Shown here: positions 3,467 to 7,958 of the stretch, piece after piece
Layout of the letters: each line of letters starts with the position of its first letter
Numbering within the stretch: the first letter of the stretch is position 1
Source of the DNA: an uncultured Bacteroidia bacterium
Lineage (GTDB): Bacteria > Bacteroidota > Bacteroidia > Bacteroidales > CAJPTX01
Direction of reading: 5' to 3'
Length of the DNA: 7,958 nt
Assembly (NCBI GenBank): GCA_938040915.1
Contig: CALHZE010000183.1
Coordinates: 1-7,958 of the forward strand
Position numbers and translations under genes: made by a program
Notes under the pieces: generated by a model
Seen by the model: only the letters and a program-made list of their open reading frames with translations
Told to the model about the DNA's origin: nothing
Database searches by the model: none

Positions 3467-6181
3467 GTGAAAAAACTAGGGGTGTTGATCGCGATCGTGG
3501 TCGTGAGCCTAGGGGGGCTGCTGCTCCTCTCGCCCCTCGTGCGTAACGCCGTGGTGTTAGAGAATGGGGCTCTCGCGCTCGTGCCCAATGATGCGCTTAT
3601 TGTGGCGCGAGTCAACAGCTGGAACGGGCTTTTGGCGCAGCAGCGGGAGGCTGATACGCTCTGGTCGCTTCTCCGCTATTCGGAGGTTGGGAAACTGCTT
3701 CGACAAGTTGCGGAGGCGATAGACTCGCTGCGTGTAGATGACCCTGAGGTGGAGGCGACGATTGCCCCAGGCGAGAGTTGCTTCTCGTGGCACGCGATGG
3801 GGAAACAGGGGCTTTCCCCCTTAGGGATCATCGCCTCCACCCACCGTAAGCTCAAAACAGAAGATATTGTGAGTGCGCTTTTTCCGCGAGCCGTCCCCGT
3901 GGCTACGCAAGTCTATTCCGGCACGAAAATCCTTTCTTTTACCCTTGACGAACGAAAGAAAGAGGTGGAGCTTTATGCAGCCTCTAAAGACAACCTTGCG
4001 CTCTTCTCCTCTTCGCGCATCCTCCTCGAGCAAGCCCTACGACTCCACGGGGCGGAGCACAATTTACTCCACGAGCCTGATTTTGCAAAAACGCTCCAGT
4101 CCGCAAGTCGGAATGTCCCGTGGAATGCCTTTCTACAACTGCCTCGCTATGCGGTATATGTTGCCCCGATGTTGGGGGGAATTTGGCAACGCCTTATGCG
4201 CGAGAACGCGTCGTGGACATCGTGGTTAGCCGTTGACATCGCGCATGATGGGGCGGCGGTGACGACACAGGGGCTCTCATTGCTAGAGGAGCAAAGCAAG
4301 ATACGAAGCCAAGTCTATACCGAAGCAAAGAGTGTGGCAGTCTCGGTGGCAGGGGTGGCGCCCGAGACAACGACCTTCTTTTTGCGTTGGGGCGATCGCG
4401 ACCCCTCGCGCCTCTATACTCAACTTGCGCACCGGCAAGCCACAACCCCTTCGCTGTTGGAAAAAGCTGAGGTGCAGGAAGTCTCTCTCGTGTGGGATGA
4501 GTACCAAGGCACAGGCAATTGGCTCTTGTTTCTTACGCCGCGTAGTGTGAGTCATGCCTTAGGGACGCTGCGCTCAGAGCTGAGCCCTCGTAATGCCTCG
4601 GGCGTTGCTGCCCGCGAAGCGTTGCAACGCCTACAACTCGAGGGGGAGCAAGAGCTTGTAATCTGCCCCTCGGGCGCTCCCGACTATTTTCAACGTCACT
4701 TTGGGCTTCCTTTTAGTGGCGATGTGGGGCGCTATTATGGTGTGATCGACCGCCATATCGTCTTTGCGAGTTCTCCTCAACTCATCGAGCGCGCAGCGCT
4801 TAGTCAGCTGCGAGGGGCGACCCTTGAGGGGACTTCGCAGTGGCGGGAGGTGCGCGAGCGCCTGCAGTCGCAGTGTAATTTTATGTTTTATATCGCCCCG
4901 CGTGTGCGTCGCGATTTTGCTGGGCTTTTTTTTACGCCTGCGAGTGGTGTGCAAAAGGGGCGTGGGGCGAAGCTCGCAAACTCGCTTGCCGGATGTGCGT
5001 TACAGGTGAGTGGGGCGGGAAAAATTTTGTTCTACAACGGCGTCTTTCAAGTGAGTCCTCGGGGGTGTGCCCACACACAACCCTCGGGGGCGTGGCGGGC
5101 TAAACTAGAGGGGCATGTGGTCGGGCGTCCGCTAGTGGTGGTTAACCACAACACGAAGGAAAACGAAGTTCTCGTGCAAGACGATCGAGACATCCTCTAT
5201 TTGATTAACCCGCAGGGGCGCATCTTGTGGCATACTCAACTGGACGGCTCTATCCTTGGCGAGCCTAAACAAGTTGACCTCTTGCGCAATGGTAAGTTGC
5301 AATATGTCTTTGTGACGCGAAATAAGCTTCATGCGGTGGATCGAAAAGGGAATCACGTAGCTGGCTTCCCCGTGCGCCTTCCTGCGGAAACTTATGCACC
5401 CTTAGCAGTGTTTGATTATGAGGGGCAGCGAGATTACCGCTTCTTTGTGAGTTGTGGGCGTAAAGTCTATGTCTATGACCGAGGCGGGAAGCGCGTCGAG
5501 GGCTTCCACCCCCCTGTTCTCGAGAGTGCCCCTGTGCACCCCTGGGTCTGGTTTGCTAGTCATGGCAAAGATTATATCGTGGGGAGCGATGCTCACCGCC
5601 TTTATTTCCTCAATCGCCGCGGAGAAGAACGATTCCGGCCGCAACAGAGTATTGCGCGCGCCGCAGGGGCTGCGTTGGAGGTAGAGACGGGGAATTCGCC
5701 TCGTGTGGTAACGGTCAGCGACGAGGGAGAGCTCTGTGTGGTGAGTGTGCCGAGTGGCGAGGTGCGTCGGGTAGCGCTCCCCTCGTGGCGGAAGAATAGT
5801 GCGGCGCGCTTCTTTGATCTTAATCGAGATGGGGTGTTAGAGGTGATCTATACCAGTGGAAAAGAACTCGTGGTGGCAGGGCAGTTGGGGAACGTCCTTG
5901 GGCGCGTCACGTTAGAAGGCGAGCTTGTCCCGTGGTTGCAGTTCTTCCATTTTGGTACGCAGCAGGTGAGCGTCGGAGTGGCGAGTGCCTCGGCGCGTCA
6001 AGTGTGGCTCGTGCCATTGCTTACGCCGGAGGGGAGTGCCCTCCGAGGAGGAGAAACGCTTGCCGTAGGAGAGCCTATTGAGGCAACGACCCCGCTCAGT
6101 ATCGGGCGACTTCGTCGTGATGGTCCGCTGGAGTGGATTGTGGGGAGTGGCGATGAGGTGCGGGGTGTCGTGAGGCAGTAA
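3467..6181 (+). CDS. Membrane-anchored DUF3352-like protein with C-terminal beta-propeller
   Basis: The function is unknown. The 904-residue protein has one N-terminal membrane segment (about 4-22, LGVLIAIVVVSLGGLLLLSP) without a good cleavage site, so most of it probably faces the periplasm. Residues about 25-540 resemble Bacteroidales DUF3352-type proteins (VPNDALIVARVNSW near the start; YYGVIDRHIVFASSPQLIERA around 421). From about 542 the sequence becomes a run of short beta-repeats typical of PQQ/WD-like propellers: NHNTKENEVLVQDDRD (from 560), ILYLINPQGRILW, NKLHAVDRKGNHVAGFP, KVYVYDRGGKRVEGF and LYFLNRRGEE. A DLNRDG loop at 784-789 resembles the calcium-binding loop of FG-GAP/dockerin repeats. 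This build suggests a scaffold or binding protein rather than an enzyme. The GTG at 3467 is chosen because it puts MKK and the membrane segment first and lies just after the promoter box. No convincing terminator follows the stop. The domain name is from memory of the family. Confidence 0.8.
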   Translation: MKKLGVLIAIVVVSLGGLLLLSPLVRNAVVLENGALALVPNDALIVARVNSWNGLLAQQREADTLWSLLRYSEVGKLLRQVAEAIDSLRVDDPEVEATIAPGESCFSWHAMGKQGLSPLGIIASTHRKLKTEDIVSALFPRAVPVATQVYSGTKILSFTLDERKKEVELYAASKDNLALFSSSRILLEQALRLHGAEHNLLHEPDFAKTLQSASRNVPWNAFLQLPRYAVYVAPMLGGIWQRLMRENASWTSWLAVDIAHDGAAVTTQGLSLLEEQSKIRSQVYTEAKSVAVSVAGVAPETTTFFLRWGDRDPSRLYTQLAHRQATTPSLLEKAEVQEVSLVWDEYQGTGNWLLFLTPRSVSHALGTLRSELSPRNASGVAAREALQRLQLEGEQELVICPSGAPDYFQRHFGLPFSGDVGRYYGVIDRHIVFASSPQLIERAALSQLRGATLEGTSQWREVRERLQSQCNFMFYIAPRVRRDFAGLFFTPASGVQKGRGAKLANSLAGCALQVSGAGKILFYNGVFQVSPRGCAHTQPSGAWRAKLEGHVVGRPLVVVNHNTKENEVLVQDDRDILYLINPQGRILWHTQLDGSILGEPKQVDLLRNGKLQYVFVTRNKLHAVDRKGNHVAGFPVRLPAETYAPLAVFDYEGQRDYRFFVSCGRKVYVYDRGGKRVEGFHPPVLESAPVHPWVWFASHGKDYIVGSDAHRLYFLNRRGEERFRPQQSIARAAGAALEVETGNSPRVVTVSDEGELCVVSVPSGEVRRVALPSWRKNSAARFFDLNRDGVLEVIYTSGKELVVAGQLGNVLGRVTLEGELVPWLQFFHFGTQQVSVGVASASARQVWLVPLLTPEGSALRGGETLAVGEPIEATTPLSIGRLRRDGPLEWIVGSGDEVRGVVRQ

Positions 6182-6229
6182 CTGCGCCCTTTTGCCGCAC
6201 GAGGTGTGATTCCTTTCAAAAAAGATATC

Positions 6230-6237
6230 TATATTTG
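6230..6237 (+). promoter_or_regulatory. Bacteroidetes -7 box of the lipoprotein-barrel operon
   Basis: TATATTTG fits TAnnTTTG. Transcription would start near 6243, giving a leader of about 35 nt to the ATG at 6279. No clear -33 TTTG lies at the expected distance; a TTTC at 6214-6217 is too close. Confidence 0.6.
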
Positions 6238-6278
6238 CGCTCGTAAGTGGCAACTAACAAGTATAATACTTTAGGACA

Positions 6279-6779
6279 ATGAAGAAGATAGTTGTGTGTG
6301 CGTTTATGTTCCTGGCAGCTGCTAGCGCGTCGTTCCTCGCAGGGTGCTCTGACGATAAAGTTATTTCGTCTGAAGCAACGGTGGATGAGACTCGGACAGC
6401 AACGCTCGAATTCCGAGTGAAGTATCTCTCTGCTGTAACCTCTGATGGTAATACCTATCAAGATGTTCCTTCGGCTCGCATGATTTTGACCGCTCCTAAT
6501 GATAAGTTGGGCGCTGATGGGGCGAAGGGGAACTTTGTGAAGGATGTGGCTCTCGCTGGTCAGTTTAGCGTGCAGTTACCCGTTACCTCAGAAGGCGTTA
6601 CCTATACGGCTGCTTTCACCGATTTCGTCGCAAGTTACAAGGCGGGTACTGAGGACGCTAAGGATTATATCTATAAAGTAACCGAAGCGTCTGTCACGGG
6701 TGATTTGAGCAACCTCAAGCCGGGGGAATACCGCATCATCAAGGTGGAATATAAGCCATCAGCGCCCATTGCGTTCTAA
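6279..6779 (+). CDS. Predicted outer-membrane lipoprotein, possibly surface exposed
   Basis: The 166-residue product starts with a lipoprotein signal peptide: MKK, a hydrophobic stretch, then the lipobox LAGC with the lipidated cysteine at residue 23. The residues after the cysteine are SDDK. In studied Bacteroidetes, an acidic run just after the lipidated Cys acts as a lipoprotein export signal to the cell surface; two Asp are a plausible but short version. The mature part (about 144 residues) alternates short beta-strands (TATLEFRVKYL, ARMILTAP, GQFSVQLPV, VTYTAAFTDF, GEYRIIKVEYKP), so an Ig-like or transthyretin-like sandwich is inferred. I recognise no named family. The beta-barrel gene starts 38 nt downstream with no terminator between, so the two are probably cotranscribed from the box at 6230 and may form a complex. 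Confidence 0.85.
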   Translation: MKKIVVCAFMFLAAASASFLAGCSDDKVISSEATVDETRTATLEFRVKYLSAVTSDGNTYQDVPSARMILTAPNDKLGADGAKGNFVKDVALAGQFSVQLPVTSEGVTYTAAFTDFVASYKAGTEDAKDYIYKVTEASVTGDLSNLKPGEYRIIKVEYKPSAPIAF

Positions 6780-6817
6780 TGTCACCTAACCGTCTAACAG
6801 AAAAATAACAGGTAAGA

Positions 6818-7720
6818 ATGAAGAGAATAGCAGTATTGCTCTCTTCGTGCGTGTTAGCGGTTTCGGCTGCTTTTGCGCAAGAGGGGACGACAGAGAAACT
6901 CTACCCAAGTGCTGGCGCTCTCGGGGTTGGGATTGAGGCTAGCCCTATCCTTGACTTCGTAGGGAATATGTTTAACGGGAACACCGACAACGCTTCTGAT
7001 TCGCGTTGGAGTAAGCAGGACTACACCCTCCACGGGCGCTATTTCCTCACCGATGATGATGCGGTGCGTGTACATCTCCGTTTCAATCCGGGTGACAACA
7101 AGAAGATCGAGCGTCGTTTCATCACAGACCAAGCGGCGCGCACGATCAACCCGCTCTCTAACGATAAGGTCGAAGACAAGCGCGTAAGCTGGAAGAACGA
7201 CTGGCGTATTTCGGCTGGGTATCAGCACTTCCGCGGTACGGGGCGCTTGCGTGGATTCTTCGGAGGTGATGTGTTCTATCGCTACCTCAAGGAATCGAAA
7301 GAGTTCTATTATGGTAACAAGATGAACGAGTTTAACGCGTCGCCGCTTTCTGCAAAGTGGGGAGGGAGTGGCGAAGAGTCTATGGCAACACGTCCTATTT
7401 CCGAATACGGTTCAGGGAATCACTCGCTCGGGTTGGTTGCATTCACGGGGGCTGAGTACTACTTTTATCAGAATATGAGTCTCGGTTTCGAGGTGGGTCT
7501 TGCCATCCAGGGCTCTTTTGGGACGCGCTCAAAGATCACCTCTGAAAAGATGGTTGGGACACAGCACACTACGATAGAGAACGAAGGTGCACCTGATAAC
7601 TCTACGTTCCACATTGGCACAAACCCTGGTAAGAAAGGGAAGGGGTTAGGAGCTCCGATGGGTAATGGTGGTTTGGCTGGTACAGGGTACGGTAACTTCT
7701 ATTTCATTTTCCACTTCTAG
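6818..7720 (+). CDS. Predicted outer-membrane beta-barrel protein
   Basis: The 300-residue product has a signal peptide, MKRIAVLLSSCVLAVSAAFA, with a clean signal peptidase I site after AFA (residue 20). Gln21 follows, as in the Bacteroidetes 'Q-rule', where the exposed Gln is cyclised to pyroglutamate. The mature protein has the alternating aromatic/polar strands of a small barrel: AGALGVGIEASPILDFVGNMF, YTLHGRYFLTDDDAVRVHLRFN, WRISAGYQHF, LRGFFGGDVFYRYL, HSLGLVAFTGAEYYF and MSLGFEVGLAIQGSF. It ends in YFIFHF with a terminal Phe, the usual barrel-assembly signal. Two long polar segments (about 93-125 and 165-200) and a Gly-rich stretch near 270-290 probably form loops. No ligand can be named; Bacteroidales genomes hold many such OmpA/PorT-like barrels of unknown role. 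It is the second gene after the lipoprotein. Confidence 0.85.
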   Translation: MKRIAVLLSSCVLAVSAAFAQEGTTEKLYPSAGALGVGIEASPILDFVGNMFNGNTDNASDSRWSKQDYTLHGRYFLTDDDAVRVHLRFNPGDNKKIERRFITDQAARTINPLSNDKVEDKRVSWKNDWRISAGYQHFRGTGRLRGFFGGDVFYRYLKESKEFYYGNKMNEFNASPLSAKWGGSGEESMATRPISEYGSGNHSLGLVAFTGAEYYFYQNMSLGFEVGLAIQGSFGTRSKITSEKMVGTQHTTIENEGAPDNSTFHIGTNPGKKGKGLGAPMGNGGLAGTGYGNFYFIFHF

Positions 7721-7750
7721 GACGTTGTAAAGCGTCTGGAACGTGATACA

Positions 7751-7792
7751 AGCAAAAGGGCGGCTCTCGCGTGGCGAGGGTCGCCCTTTGCT
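7751..7792. terminator. Hairpin between convergent barrel and Crp/Fnr genes
   Basis: AGCAAAAGGGCG at 7751-7762 pairs with CGCCCTTTGCT at 7782-7792 with one bulged A. The stem continues inward (7763-7770 with 7774-7781, two G-U pairs) to a 3-nt loop. No long T-run follows on either strand; the T residues are part of the stem itself. Its position between the stops at 7720 and 7812 supports a bidirectional terminator. Confidence 0.75.
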
Positions 7793-7811
7793 GTGTGGGG
7801 GAAAACGCTTC

Positions 7812-7958
7812 TTACAAGGAGAGGAGCGTGACTTCCTTTCTTGTCATCTCTATCTCACTACGTTTTTTTAAGGTGGCAAATGCGCGACTCACGACTTCGC
7901 GCGAGGTGTGTAGCAAGTCGGCGAGTTGTGTCTGTGTAAAGGGGAGTTTGAATTGCGG
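7812..7958 (-). CDS. Crp/Fnr-family transcriptional regulator (C-terminal end only)
   Basis: Only the last 48 codons lie in the window; the gene runs off the right edge. The translation FKLPFTQTQLADLLHTSREVV, continuing SRAFATLKKR.EIEM, is the winged helix-turn-helix of the Crp/Fnr family: the lT..dLA..lgtSRE.vSR..a.L pattern, where the SRE..SR helix reads DNA. It ends LLSL then TAA at 7812-7814. The N-terminal cyclic-nucleotide-type sensor domain is outside the window, so the ligand (haem/NO, oxygen, nucleotide or none) cannot be told. The assignment to the family is firm, but no subfamily is claimed. Confidence 0.85.
   Translation of the reverse strand, partial: PQFKLPFTQTQLADLLHTSREVVSRAFATLKKRSEIEMTRKEVTLLSL

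Noticed and set aside
6182..6200. Possible hairpin just after the propeller gene stop (TGCG...CGCA)
   Set aside because: Only four pairs can form, with no useful T-tract after them; not called as a terminator.
5912..6253. Minus-strand reading frame at the end of the propeller gene
   Set aside because: It overlaps the conserved C-terminus of the plus-strand gene and the downstream promoter; no coding features are seen.

Overview
The window most likely comes from the order Bacteroidales, and Porphyromonas or a close relative fits best. Four things support this. A Por-type (type IX) secretion tail ends the first protein. Bacteroidetes -7 promoter boxes (TAnnTTTG) lie ahead of most transcription units, with no sigma70-type boxes. 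Shine-Dalgarno sites are mostly absent. LuxS and ribosomal proteins L21 and L27 have the expected Bacteroidales form. The genus is inferred from protein character, not from any search. No plasmid, phage, insertion sequence, CRISPR, tRNA or rRNA feature is visible, so this looks like ordinary chromosome.

Layout. Positions 2-970 (+) hold the 3' part of a secreted protein with InlB-type repeats and a type IX sorting tail. A strong hairpin at 990-1019 separates it from the convergent luxS gene (1038-1517, -). A divergent promoter region (about 1518-1643) serves luxS on one side and the rplU-rpmA ribosomal operon (1644-2295, +) on the other. The operon ends in a textbook terminator that forms half of an unusual nested inverted repeat (2362-2427). 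Next come a secreted Bacteroidales protein of unknown function (2479-3327, +), a hairpin terminator, and a large membrane-anchored protein with a C-terminal beta-propeller (3467-6181, +). A lipoprotein gene (6279-6779) and an outer-membrane beta-barrel gene (6818-7720) follow and look like one operon. A hairpin then separates them from the 3' end of a Crp/Fnr-type regulator gene on the minus strand (7812 to the window end).

How the genes relate. Two themes are visible. Housekeeping functions are the methyl cycle/AI-2 enzyme LuxS and the conserved L21-L27 pair. Cell-envelope functions are five exported or membrane-anchored proteins: one T9SS cargo, one secreted unknown, one anchored propeller protein, one lipoprotein and one barrel. 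The lipoprotein and barrel are the only envelope genes with evidence of working together, namely a 38-nt gap and one shared promoter.

I found no clear new multi-gene system. The most unusual DNA-level signals are the nested inverted repeat with a promoter-like box in front of it (2354-2427), a 20-bp tandem duplication just before rpmA (1991-2030), and a perfect inverted repeat over the luxS promoter (1524-1541).
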